From positions 1 to 38,439 of the forward strand of contig CAMWID010000028.1 in the NCBI GenBank assembly GCA_947174235.1: 38,439 nt of DNA, written 5' to 3'. A model generated the notes under the pieces. That model did no database searches. It was not told the DNA's origin and worked only from the letters and a program-made list of their open reading frames with translations. Below are positions 1-7,279 of the stretch, in pieces; within the stretch, counting starts at the first letter, position 1, and every line of letters starts with the position of its first letter. The DNA is from an uncultured Porphyromonadaceae bacterium. Its GTDB lineage: Bacteria; Bacteroidota; Bacteroidia; Bacteroidales; Muribaculaceae. Made by a program: the position numbers and the translations under genes.

Positions 1-59
1 TTGGTCGAAAAGAGCTATAAAGATTTCATAAAGTTAAAAGTAAACATACTCTTAAGATA

Positions 60-1016
60 TCAATCTTTTTCAAATTTAGATTTCTCAGGAAATCTTCTTT
101 GAAGAAATTCCGATGCGGCACGTCTGTCTTCATCATGAGCATATTCCGAATCATTCATGCAGAACAACATCGGATTAAATTTTTTTAATTTTTCGTAATG
201 CCTCGGATTTTGAATATGGATCCTCAATGACTCCTTCTGAGTGACATAACGGAGATGACCTCTCTTCTCCGCCAGCGCCACATAATGATATATACTTCTT
301 TGTATGTCATCAGGCTCCCGTACATGATTGGAAAATGTCGGCTGAAGCTCTTTCTTGAACATTTCCTCCACACGTATGCAATCGCTCTTCAGATAAGAGT
401 CGATGTTATGATGCGCCTTTCCTCCGATATAAACGCCAAATTTTTTCTCTACCAGATCTGCGGCGTTGCGTACAATCGTATTATAATTGCTTAGAGGCTT
501 TTTTCTGAAACGCTCGTTAAACAAAAGATAATATTTACGCAAGAACCTGCGGTTAAGCCTTATTATCGGCAATCCGTCGGAGGCAAAGAACATATCCGGA
601 GTGACCGGACGGTTTATATACATGTCGTCATTGGCATACAGGAAGCGTTCGCTCAATCCCGGTATCCTGCAAATAAAATGTTCTATGACGCTCGAATTGA
701 AGCATGGAAGCGAGTTCCCGGGCATGATCTCCTTATGATCCACAATCCTTATCCTGGGATCTGACGTGTCAAGCCACGCCGGTATCTGATTGTCCGTGAC
801 AATAAATATTCGCCTTATCCATGGAGCATACATACAGACAGAACGGAGACTGTATTTCAATTCATCGTTGTCCGCATATCGCCCTTCACAGTTAACCGCC
901 GATTTCTCCTCAGGACATCCTATTATGGCATTTCTCTTATTCTGCCAGACGGGATCATTGCCGTCTACCCAGAGATAGACCAGGTCTATTTCATTTTTAT
1001 CCATCTCATTTTTCAT
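60..1016 (-). CDS. Stealth-family capsular polysaccharide phosphotransferase
   Basis: A 318-residue protein with the conserved blocks of the Stealth family, enzymes that transfer sugar-1-phosphate onto a growing capsule or cell-wall glycan. CR1 is the IDLVYLWVDGNDPVW block (residues 10-24). CR2 covers about 46-144 and includes DNDELKYSLRSV, FIVTDNQIPAWL and LYANDDMYINRPV, where the NDD carries the acidic residues expected at the active site. A CR3-like stretch with HNID and REPDDIQRSIYHY lies near 203-246. There is no signal peptide, so it should act in the cytoplasm. Its start overlaps the stop of the glycosyltransferase gene upstream by 11 bases, so the two are probably translated together. 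The acceptor and donor sugars cannot be told from the sequence. Confidence 0.87.
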   Translation of the reverse strand: MKNEMDKNEIDLVYLWVDGNDPVWQNKRNAIIGCPEEKSAVNCEGRYADNDELKYSLRSVCMYAPWIRRIFIVTDNQIPAWLDTSDPRIRIVDHKEIMPGNSLPCFNSSVIEHFICRIPGLSERFLYANDDMYINRPVTPDMFFASDGLPIIRLNRRFLRKYYLLFNERFRKKPLSNYNTIVRNAADLVEKKFGVYIGGKAHHNIDSYLKSDCIRVEEMFKKELQPTFSNHVREPDDIQRSIYHYVALAEKRGHLRYVTQKESLRIHIQNPRHYEKLKKFNPMLFCMNDSEYAHDEDRRAASEFLQRRFPEKSKFEKD

Positions 1017-1803
1017 TTTCCACCTTCTCCCGTATGGAAGGATATTCCTTGAAAATAGCTTGCAGGGCGGCAGCGTTCCGGTCGGTACCTGTCTTGAAAT
1101 TGACGGTTTTCAATGACAGTTCTTTAGGTTTTCCCACCCCTTTCGGCTTGTTGTGTCCGAAGGGCACCGGGACGATCCTTCTTCCGTTTGCCACGGCAGC
1201 CGCCCAAAACCATATATCATCAGTGGTCGGGGCGAGCCGGGTAAACAATTCCACATCCAACATATCTTTTTTCAACGCTCCCGGAGGATACAGCACTCCC
1301 CCTACCCCGGTCTGGATATTGCGGTATGAGGCATGAATTTTTTTGAACAGGAAATGGTACCATCTGTATTTTCTCCATTTCCTATAAGGTCTGCCGGGTC
1401 TGATCAACTTCGCCCTGTGTGCCAGTATGGCGTCCGGCATGACAGAATGCAGTTTCAACAAATCGCCCAACATATCTTTATGATATGCCACATCGTCGTC
1501 AACCGTAACAATGACCGATTCGGGGAAATCTGTGATGGCGGGAATAAGCTTGCGGTAAGAACGTATGTCCCGTCCATAGTCACGGATCTCGAAGATAGGA
1601 TTTTCTTTGGAAAGCTTCACAAGATCATCCGGGACACCATCCTCTCCGAATTGCGAAAACGTGAGATAAAGCACCACTTTGTCAGGAAGCACTGCCCCGT
1701 CAAGTATCGACCTGACAGTAGGCAAAACATAGGAGATCGCCGCCGGAAAGGATGTCAGCGATATTACCACTTCCACTCTTGAACTATTCGGGTTCGGGTA
1801 CAT
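1006..1803 (-). CDS. Small GT-A-like glycosyltransferase
   Basis: A 265-residue protein that looks like a compact GT-A glycosyltransferase. It opens with the beta strand VEVVISLTSFP, carries RSYRKLIPAI and then the acidic triad VTVDDDV (Asp102-104), the likely metal and nucleotide-sugar site, and ends with PTTDDIWFWAAAV, a probable acceptor-side acidic motif. No membrane segment is seen. It aligns motif by motif with the protein at 17223-18185 (SLT, SYKKLIPTL, TIDDDLVY, PTADDVWVHAMAV), so the two are paralogues. It is the first gene of a two-gene unit with the Stealth gene, behind a good promoter about 160 bases upstream. Sugar specificity is unknown; a role in surface glycan synthesis is inferred from its partner. 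Confidence 0.8.
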   Translation of the reverse strand: MYPNPNSSRVEVVISLTSFPAAISYVLPTVRSILDGAVLPDKVVLYLTFSQFGEDGVPDDLVKLSKENPIFEIRDYGRDIRSYRKLIPAITDFPESVIVTVDDDVAYHKDMLGDLLKLHSVMPDAILAHRAKLIRPGRPYRKWRKYRWYHFLFKKIHASYRNIQTGVGGVLYPPGALKKDMLDVELFTRLAPTTDDIWFWAAAVANGRRIVPVPFGHNKPKGVGKPKELSLKTVNFKTGTDRNAAALQAIFKEYPSIREKVENEK

Positions 1804-1926
1804 TATGTAATTTCTGTTTTAGCTGGTGTATATTCTGGCGCATATCCGGACAGACCGGAAACATTCCATCTCACGAATCTAAAAGATTTTTAGCCCCATA
1901 GGGCAATTGTCCTTTTTATTATATCG

Positions 1927-1956
1927 CGACATTAGGGCGTCCTGGCACAAATGTCG
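1927..1956 (-). promoter_or_regulatory. Leader hairpin at the predicted 5' end of the glycosyltransferase mRNA
   Basis: On the minus strand CGACATT (1950-1956) pairs perfectly with AATGTCG (1927-1933), with an inner AGG/CCT pairing. It would start about 3 bases after the transcription start predicted from the promoter at 1966-1997. No U-run follows, so it is not an obvious terminator. Confidence 0.4.
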
Positions 1957-1965
1957 TTCACACTG

Positions 1966-1997
1966 CAAATTTAGCGATTCGTCATTTATTATCCAAA
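1966..1997 (-). promoter_or_regulatory. Bacteroidota-type promoter for the glycosyltransferase-Stealth unit
   Basis: The minus strand has TTTG (1994-1997), a 20-base spacer, then TAAATTTG (1966-1973). Both boxes match the Bacteroidota primary-sigma consensus exactly. The predicted start is near 1959, giving a leader of about 155 bases. Confidence 0.65.
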
Positions 1998-2024
1998 TTA
2001 TCCTGCCTTAATTATGATCCGCTT

Positions 2025-2717
2025 TCAATTCCGGTCTATATCTTCACCAAGCAGATCGGGACGGAGCCGACGCGTGCGCTCAAGGCTTTGCTCATGACGC
2101 CATTCGGCGATTTTCGCCTCATGCCCCGACAAGAGTATTTCCGGCACCTTCCATCCGTTATAGTCAGCGGGACGGGTATAGATGGGCGGGGCGAGAAGAT
2201 CGTCCTGAAACGAGTCTGACAGAGCCGACTGTTCATCCCCTATCGCTCCCGGAATCAGTCGGACTATGGCATCGGTCATGACAAGGGCGGGAAGTTCTCC
2301 CCCCGTGAGGACATAATCTCCTATGGAGATCTCTTTGGTGACAAGATGTTCCCTGATACGATAGTCCACACCTTTGTAATGTCCGCAGAGTATTATAAGG
2401 TTGCCTGCCATCGACAGCCCGTTTGCCGTCTTCTGATTGAATGTCTCTCCGTCAGGCGACGTGAATATCACCTCGTCATACTCCCGCTCTTTTCTCAATG
2501 CATTGATACATGCCTCCACCGGCTGGACTTTCATCACCATCCCCGCTTCGCCGCCGAATGGGTAATCGTCTACCTTGCGATGACGGTCTGTGGTATAGTC
2601 GCGTAAATTATGAACCACAATCTCGGCGAGACCTTTGTCTTGGGCACGCTTCAAAATTGAACATCCTAATGGAGAATCAAACATCTCGGGAAGCACTGTC
2701 AGTATATCGATACGCAT
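2025..2717 (-). CDS. trmD: tRNA (guanine-N1-)-methyltransferase
   Basis: TrmD methylates G37 next to the anticodon of tRNAs such as tRNA-Pro and tRNA-Leu, using SAM, and helps keep the reading frame. The start chosen is the ATG at 2717, giving 230 residues that begin [13 protein letters not shown], the normal family N-terminus; the reading frame stays open 27 codons further but that stretch looks non-coding and reaches into the terminator at 2783-2825. Family motifs are visible: [16 protein letters not shown], the knot region [30 protein letters not shown] and the C-terminal [17 protein letters not shown]. It stands alone between the ino1 terminator and the glycosyltransferase promoter. Its own promoter was not identified. 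Confidence 0.95.
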   Translation of the reverse strand: MRIDILTVLPEMFDSPLGCSILKRAQDKGLAEIVVHNLRDYTTDRHRKVDDYPFGGEAGMVMKVQPVEACINALRKEREYDEVIFTSPDGETFNQKTANGLSMAGNLIILCGHYKGVDYRIREHLVTKEISIGDYVLTGGELPALVMTDAIVRLIPGAIGDEQSALSDSFQDDLLAPPIYTRPADYNGWKVPEILLSGHEAKIAEWRHEQSLERTRRLRPDLLGEDIDRN

Positions 2718-2782
2718 TTCTGTCAAATTAAAATTTTTATTTAGCGGCGCCTGCAAACGATGACACCGGAATATGTCATGAA

Positions 2783-2825
2783 AAAGACGGGGCGGCACGT
2801 CTAATAAACGTGCCGCTCCGTCTTT
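2783..2825 (-). terminator. Intrinsic terminator after ino1
   Basis: Two 18-base arms (2783-2800 and 2808-2825) pair with a single G-U wobble around a 7-base loop. On the minus strand the stem runs straight into TTTTT. It lies 37 bases past the ino1 stop codon and just upstream of trmD. Confidence 0.85.
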
Positions 2826-2861
2826 ATATTACATTTCCGCTGCCAGTATGCAGCCGAATGA

Positions 2862-4190
2862 TCAGTCGATTGTCTCGTCGGCAGGATAGCCGCCCATCTC
2901 GCGGATAGCGTTCTTGAGCATCACGTACTGCTGGAACAGGTGGTTCACAGGAACTTCATCCTTGGTATAGTCATGCATCGGGCTCTTGAGGAAGAAGCTG
3001 AGGAAACGCTGGGTTCCGTAGCGTCCGGCACGCATGGCGAGATCGCTCAGGAGCACAAGGTCAAGGCAGAGGGGAGCCGCGAGGATAGAATCACGGCAAA
3101 GGAAGTTGATCTTGATTTGCATGGGATAGCCCATCCAGCCGAAGATGTCGATATTGTCCCATCCCTCTTTGTTGTCGTTGCGGGGAGGATAATAATTGAT
3201 ACGTACCTTGTGGTAGTACTGTGTGTCTTCGTCGTTGCCGTGGCCATAGAGATCGGGCTGCTCCTCCGGAACAAGGATAGACTCAAGCGTGGAAAGCTTG
3301 CTCACCTCTTTTGTGCGGAAGTTTGCAGGCTCGTCAAGCACGAGACCGTCGCGGTTACCGAGAATGTTGGTTGAGAACCAACCGCTCAAACCGAGGCAAC
3401 GGGTGCCGATGATGGGTGCGAAACCTGACTTCACGAGAGTCTGACCGGTCTTGAAGTCCTTGCCGGCGATAGGCATATGGGTCTTCTCGGCGAGTTCCCA
3501 CATGGCGGGGATATCTACTGTAGTGTTGGGGGCACCCATGATAAAGGGACATCCCTCGGAAAGAGCCGCATAAGCGTAGCACATTGAAGGTGCGATCCTC
3601 TCTTTGTCATCGGCTTTCATGGCAGCCTCAAGAGCGGCGAGTGATCCGTGCACCTCTTCATCTACCGGCACGTAAACCTCAGTTGAGGCAGCCCAGAGCA
3701 CAACCACACGGTCAACGCCTGTCTCTTTCTTGAAGTTGCGGATATCCTCGCGGATCTGCTCTGTCATGTCCCAGCGGTCCTTGCAATCTTTCACGTTGTC
3801 GCCGTCAAGACGCTTGGCATAATTGTGGTCAAAAGCAGCCTTCATAGGCTTGATAGCCTCAAGTTCTTTCTGAACAGGGAGAATGTCTTTAGCCTTCAAT
3901 ACTTCAGCATTGACTGCTGATTCAAACGCGTTCGCGGGATAAACGTCCCATGCGCCAAACACGATATCGTTGAGATCCGCCAAAGGCACGATATCTTTAT
4001 AATGGAGATATTTCTTATCCTCGCCTTCTCCGACGCGGATCTTGTCGTACTGAGTCATTGATCCCACGGGCTTCGCAAGTCCCTTGCGCGCCATAAGGAC
4101 ACCTGTCATAAATGTGGAGGTCACTGCTCCAAGGCCTACTACAAGCACACCAAGTTTTCCTTTGGGAGCTTCAGCTTTCTGTGTTGCCAT
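2862..4190 (-). CDS. ino1: myo-Inositol-1(3)-phosphate synthase
   Basis: A 442-residue NAD-dependent enzyme that converts glucose-6-phosphate to myo-inositol-3-phosphate, the first committed step of inositol lipid synthesis. The N-terminus has the Rossmann motif VLVVGLGAVTSTFMTGV (about residues 15-31). The middle holds NTTVDIPAMWELAE and AGKDFKTGQTLVKSGFAP, the synthase's catalytic and substrate-binding region, followed by GLSGWFSTNILGNRDG. The ATG at 4190 fits the family length. It lies downstream of the HAD, CDP-alcohol transferase, ATP-grasp and nucleotidyltransferase genes but is separated from them by a long hairpin and has its own promoter and structured leader, so it may be controlled independently. 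A homologous synthase from Bacteroides thetaiotaomicron has been characterised. Confidence 0.95.
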   Translation of the reverse strand: MATQKAEAPKGKLGVLVVGLGAVTSTFMTGVLMARKGLAKPVGSMTQYDKIRVGEGEDKKYLHYKDIVPLADLNDIVFGAWDVYPANAFESAVNAEVLKAKDILPVQKELEAIKPMKAAFDHNYAKRLDGDNVKDCKDRWDMTEQIREDIRNFKKETGVDRVVVLWAASTEVYVPVDEEVHGSLAALEAAMKADDKERIAPSMCYAYAALSEGCPFIMGAPNTTVDIPAMWELAEKTHMPIAGKDFKTGQTLVKSGFAPIIGTRCLGLSGWFSTNILGNRDGLVLDEPANFRTKEVSKLSTLESILVPEEQPDLYGHGNDEDTQYYHKVRINYYPPRNDNKEGWDNIDIFGWMGYPMQIKINFLCRDSILAAPLCLDLVLLSDLAMRAGRYGTQRFLSFFLKSPMHDYTKDEVPVNHLFQQYVMLKNAIREMGGYPADETID

Positions 4191-4249
4191 AATTTCTTTT
4201 TATCTGTTTAGATTACTTTTTTCGATTCTGTCATAGGGAATCCTTAATA

Positions 4250-4266
4250 CCGGAGAAATTCTCCGG
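4250..4266 (-). promoter_or_regulatory. Palindrome in the ino1 leader
   Basis: CCGGAGAA and TTCTCCGG are perfect inverted arms around a single base, about 60 bases before the ino1 start codon. It could be an operator or an mRNA structure. Nothing in the sequence decides between them. Confidence 0.35.
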
Positions 4267-4286
4267 AGCAATATTAAAAGGGGGGC

Positions 4287-4316
4287 AAAAAAAGCGCCAC
4301 GCCTTCCGGAGAGCGC
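4287..4316 (-). promoter_or_regulatory. Terminator-like hairpin in the ino1 leader
   Basis: On the minus strand GCGCT pairs with GGCGC across a short stem capped by CC-GGAA-GG (4294-4316), followed at once by seven T (4287-4293). It would form about 17 bases after the predicted start and could attenuate ino1 transcription. Confidence 0.45.
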
Positions 4317-4339
4317 CATGCCTCTTTCAAATTGCGCCG

Positions 4340-4370
4340 CTAAATTACGGTCTATTTTACATTTCACAAA
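4340..4370 (-). promoter_or_regulatory. Candidate ino1 promoter
   Basis: The minus strand has TTTG (4367-4370), a 19-base spacer and TAATTTAG (4340-4347), one mismatch from TAnnTTTG. Predicted start near 4333, giving a leader of about 140 bases. Confidence 0.5.
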
Positions 4371-4491
4371 GGATTTTATCTAAAAATGCCACCTATCAAT
4401 TATTAAATAAACTAAACAGACATCCAATTTACACAAAATTTATTAAAACAAATAGCAATATAGAAATTTCTGTTAAATTATATTAATAAGG

Positions 4492-4545
4492 CAACATACC
4501 CGAAATTGGAAAATTGTCAGTCATTTTCCAATTTCGGGCATGTTG
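4492..4545 (-). terminator. Long hairpin ending the pdxA-to-HAD operon
   Basis: Two 22-base arms (4492-4513, 4524-4545) pair with one mismatch around a 10-base loop. It begins about 45 bases past the HAD stop codon. The minus-strand sequence after it is AT-rich but lacks a clean T-run. Length and symmetry exceed a typical intrinsic terminator; the hairpin at 26488-26545 has the same design. Confidence 0.65.
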
Positions 4546-4590
4546 AATTTATATCCTTTTTTGGGGCTACTCACCCATTAAGACTGTTTT

Positions 4591-5316
4591 TCATATACCG
4601 TCTATGAATTTGAGAGCTTCGCCGAGGCTGGAGACAATGTTGGGATGGTATGTCTTGTCCTCCTCGTCGGTCCAACCCTTACCTTTGAGCCATATCGCCT
4701 GACAGCCGGCTTTCTCCGCCGGAACGATGTCCTTGGAATAGCTGTCGCCGAAGACAAGCACTTCCTCCGGTTTCAGACCGAGAGCCTTCACGCCAAGGAG
4801 GAATATCTCAGGATCTGGTTTACGCACCCCCACGACAGCGCTCTCTATCACTTTCTTGAAATATTTCGCTATACCGAAATCAGCAAGGACGGTCTCGACA
4901 TTCCCATAGAAATTAGAGACGAGCACCATAGGATACTTCTTCGACAAGGCTTCAAGCACAGGCACTGCAGCCTCCACCGACCCTTTCGCGGAAGCATAAC
5001 AGATATCGGCGATCTTCTTTGCCATACCGTCAACTTCGGAGGGTGCGAAATGCCCGTTTTCCGACAGACGCTGCAGCTCGATTTGCATCTTTATATAAAG
5101 CAGATCATGGAAATTATGATGAGGCAGAATATGCAAGGTGCGCGCAAGCTCTCGTTCGGCATACACATATACTTCCCTGAACTCCGCCTTGTCGGCAGCG
5201 ACTCCAGCCTCTTGCCAGGCTTTCCAGATCACTTCACTCCAATGGTCGCCACCCGTATCAAGGGTGCCTCCGTAGTCGAAAATGATACCTTTTATTTTGG
5301 TGACATCTATATTCAT
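4591..5316 (-). CDS. HAD-superfamily hydrolase of the inositol-lipid cluster
   Basis: A 241-residue HAD-fold protein. Motif I is IIFDYGGTLDTGG with nucleophile Asp14, but the usual second Asp at position +2 is Gly16. Motif II is the Ser of VLVSNFYGN (Ser134), motif III the Lys of GVRKPDP (Lys166), and motif IV VFGDSYSKD (Asp191, Asp196). A helical cap domain occupies about residues 25-110. Most HAD phosphatases need the +2 Asp as general acid/base, so either another residue replaces it or the enzyme is not a plain phosphatase. It is the last gene of the operon, 59 bases after the CDP-alcohol transferase. Dephosphorylation of phosphatidylinositol phosphate is a reasonable guess from context but is not shown by the sequence. 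Confidence 0.85.
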   Translation of the reverse strand: MNIDVTKIKGIIFDYGGTLDTGGDHWSEVIWKAWQEAGVAADKAEFREVYVYAERELARTLHILPHHNFHDLLYIKMQIELQRLSENGHFAPSEVDGMAKKIADICYASAKGSVEAAVPVLEALSKKYPMVLVSNFYGNVETVLADFGIAKYFKKVIESAVVGVRKPDPEIFLLGVKALGLKPEEVLVFGDSYSKDIVPAEKAGCQAIWLKGKGWTDEEDKTYHPNIVSSLGEALKFIDGI

Positions 5317-5375
5317 TTCTCTAAAATTTTGGATTATAACCTAAGCTTTTGAAATCAGCCATAATTGTATGGATC

Positions 5376-6395
5376 TCATTCAGGAGATCGCGAAAGCTCA
5401 CCCGCGAAATTCCTGCAGATCCTCTCATGACGGCACATCATATATATTAGAACGCCGTTAAGGACAGTGAGTTCGAATGCGAAATAAAGCCAAGGCATCC
5501 GGAAGATCAATATCGCCGCAAACAGTGCGAAACTACGTGTGTTGAAAGACAGTATATTGGTGTATTTCATCAATGGCTTGCTCTTGGCTCTGAAGGCGTC
5601 GCGGAATGACTGCGGGATATCATTGCCGTATCTCTCTTTCAGCACTTTTCTCAACCGCTGCATCCAGGGGGTACGTTTCTCCTGACCGACCGTATAGTTG
5701 GTGTAGAATGCCAATGTGAGCTTCTGCCAGAAATCTGTTTTCCATGACAGGGAATGGAAACGCTTCCACAATTCAGACGCAGTGTCAAGCTCGCTCCCTT
5801 CCTTACCTTTAAGGAAAAACAGATGGAACTGTCTGTAATAATCCGCCATGGCTGCCTGTGTGGCGTGGAAAAAACCTGTGACCACAGCCATGACCCAGAT
5901 CACCCAATGGTGGGCGCTGAAGAAATCACTGGTAACATTTTCCCTCAGACATATCGCGATATAGATGGCGGCAAACCATAGGTCACCGCTTACCCCGTCA
6001 AGGATTCTTCCAATCCGCGAGTATTGCTTGGTCATCCTCGCGAGCTGACCGTCGGCGCTGTCAAATGAATCAGCCCAGACCAGCAGCAACACTCCGAGAA
6101 GGTTTATCCATATGTTGTCGAAATAAAACGCCACCCCTGCGCCGACCCCCAAAAAGATAGACGCTATGGTTATCGCATTAGGAGTGACTCCCAGTTTTTT
6201 TGCAAGGAGAGCCCATCCGTATCCTATCGGGCGATAGAATATGAGATCAAAAGTCTCCTCTGTATCCATCGACTTAAGAGAGTCTTTGTAGCCCGGCTTC
6301 TTGCCGGAAGGATTAGTGACGGCGTTGCCCGCATCGCTCATCGTATCCTGTAACTTCGCAGCCTTTTTATTCGTCATTACCTCTTCTTCAATCAT
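5376..6395 (-). CDS. CDP-alcohol phosphatidyltransferase, probably inositol-phosphate lipid synthase
   Basis: A multi-pass membrane enzyme of about 339 residues. The start at 6395 gives an ATGA overlap with the upstream ATP-grasp gene; ATG at 6407 is an alternative. The CDP-alcohol signature is clear: D112-S-A-D115-G-x2-A-R, eight residues, G129-x3-D133. The fourth Asp, normally at +4 from D133, is Gly137, with Asp138 next to it, so the last spacing is one residue longer than usual. The segment FYRPIGYGWALLAKKLGVTP before the signature resembles the CDP-alcohol domain of archaeal CDP-inositol-using enzymes. A soluble N-terminal extension of about 45 residues precedes it. It probably joins inositol phosphate to a lipid (using CDP-diacylglycerol or CDP-inositol); context with ino1 supports this strongly. 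Confidence 0.85.
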   Translation of the reverse strand: MIEEEVMTNKKAAKLQDTMSDAGNAVTNPSGKKPGYKDSLKSMDTEETFDLIFYRPIGYGWALLAKKLGVTPNAITIASIFLGVGAGVAFYFDNIWINLLGVLLLVWADSFDSADGQLARMTKQYSRIGRILDGVSGDLWFAAIYIAICLRENVTSDFFSAHHWVIWVMAVVTGFFHATQAAMADYYRQFHLFFLKGKEGSELDTASELWKRFHSLSWKTDFWQKLTLAFYTNYTVGQEKRTPWMQRLRKVLKERYGNDIPQSFRDAFRAKSKPLMKYTNILSFNTRSFALFAAILIFRMPWLYFAFELTVLNGVLIYMMCRHERICRNFAGELSRSPE

Positions 6396-7261
6396 CTTTT
6401 TTTCCATTTTCTGACAGCGCTGAGAATACATTTGGCTATATACGGACCCGCCTCCTGACGGCAAGGGGCGAAGCTTGGCCAGTCGTTGAAGTCTATAATG
6501 CGTATCGATCCGTCTTTGTCGACTATGCAGTCGCCGCCGTAGATCTTGACATCAAGAATATCAGACGCCTGCTGACACATCTCTTTCAGTTTCCCCTCAT
6601 CAAAAGGTATGCCCCGGCTCTTGCCGTTGATCGCCTCATGACCGTATTTGCTGTGACCTTCATCAAACGGATAGAACCAATAGAAGAACGGCTGCCCGCT
6701 CACTCCATAGAACTTTATGAGATCCCCCACGAGATGACGGTTGATCACAGCGCGCTTAATCCCCCTGTAAAAATATTCGTGAAGCACTTCCTGAGCCTCT
6801 TCCGGATGACGGCAATAGCTCACGTCTTCCTTATGCATGGCATGGAAGTCGCCACGCTTTATCCAACATGCCGAGAAACCTTCCTTTTTAAGATCATCGA
6901 CAACATTCTCGTTGGTATTCACGATCAGGCTGTCAGGATAAGGTATCTTATTGCCGAGGAGTATGCGCGTCATACGCTCGCGGGTGCAGTTCTCGATTCC
7001 GAATCCGGAATTTATCACAAGACGCCCCTCGTCTTCCATAGCCTGAAGTCTCGCTATGGAAGCCTGCTCTCTGCACATGTTCACTATTATCTGTTCGGAA
7101 ATTTCCTCCTCCCGGAATCTGTCTTCGCTGTATATGTTGACTTCGCAACCGCGCTTGCGCAGATGCTCCGCAGCGGCATTGAATATCGCCGCATCGTTTC
7201 CTATATGATTCGGGGAATAGGCGCCCGCGCGCATCACCCCGGCTATTTTTATGTCTGCCAT
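6392..7261 (-). CDS. ATP-grasp-like protein of the inositol-lipid cluster, function unknown
   Basis: A 289-residue cytosolic protein. The layout suggests an ATP-grasp fold: an N-terminal Rossmann-like part (MADIKIAGVMRAGAYSPNH), a middle part with FSACWIKRGDFHA (Lys135, Asp138) that could be the ATP-binding lysine strand, and a C-terminal acidic block DGSIRIIDFNDWPSF (Asp257, Asn259, Asp260) typical of the Mg-ATP site of RimK-type ligases and inositol-polyphosphate kinases. It overlaps the CDP-alcohol transferase start by four bases (ATGA) and follows the nucleotidyltransferase by 18 bases, so it belongs to the same operon. It may be an inositol or inositol-phosphate kinase, or a ligase that decorates the headgroup. 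This is inference; I do not recognise a characterised homologue. Confidence 0.75.
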   Translation of the reverse strand: MADIKIAGVMRAGAYSPNHIGNDAAIFNAAAEHLRKRGCEVNIYSEDRFREEEISEQIIVNMCREQASIARLQAMEDEGRLVINSGFGIENCTRERMTRILLGNKIPYPDSLIVNTNENVVDDLKKEGFSACWIKRGDFHAMHKEDVSYCRHPEEAQEVLHEYFYRGIKRAVINRHLVGDLIKFYGVSGQPFFYWFYPFDEGHSKYGHEAINGKSRGIPFDEGKLKEMCQQASDILDVKIYGGDCIVDKDGSIRIIDFNDWPSFAPCRQEAGPYIAKCILSAVRKWKKR

Positions 7262-7279
7262 AGGTCAGTTATATTTCTT

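Larger units (their letters stand above)
4191..4590. other. 400-base intergenic region between the HAD gene and ino1
   Basis: AT-rich and without a credible gene. From right to left it holds the long terminator hairpin (4492-4545), a low-complexity A/T stretch, the ino1 promoter (4340-4370), a terminator-like leader hairpin (4287-4316) and a small perfect palindrome (4250-4266). Confidence 0.7.

Noticed and set aside
2718..2798. Longer TrmD start
   Set aside because: The added 27 residues are not family-like and run into the ino1 terminator.
6396..6464. Longer start for the CDP-alcohol transferase
   Set aside because: It would lie inside the upstream coding region by 73 bases, whereas the ATG at 6395 makes an ATGA overlap usual in this operon.
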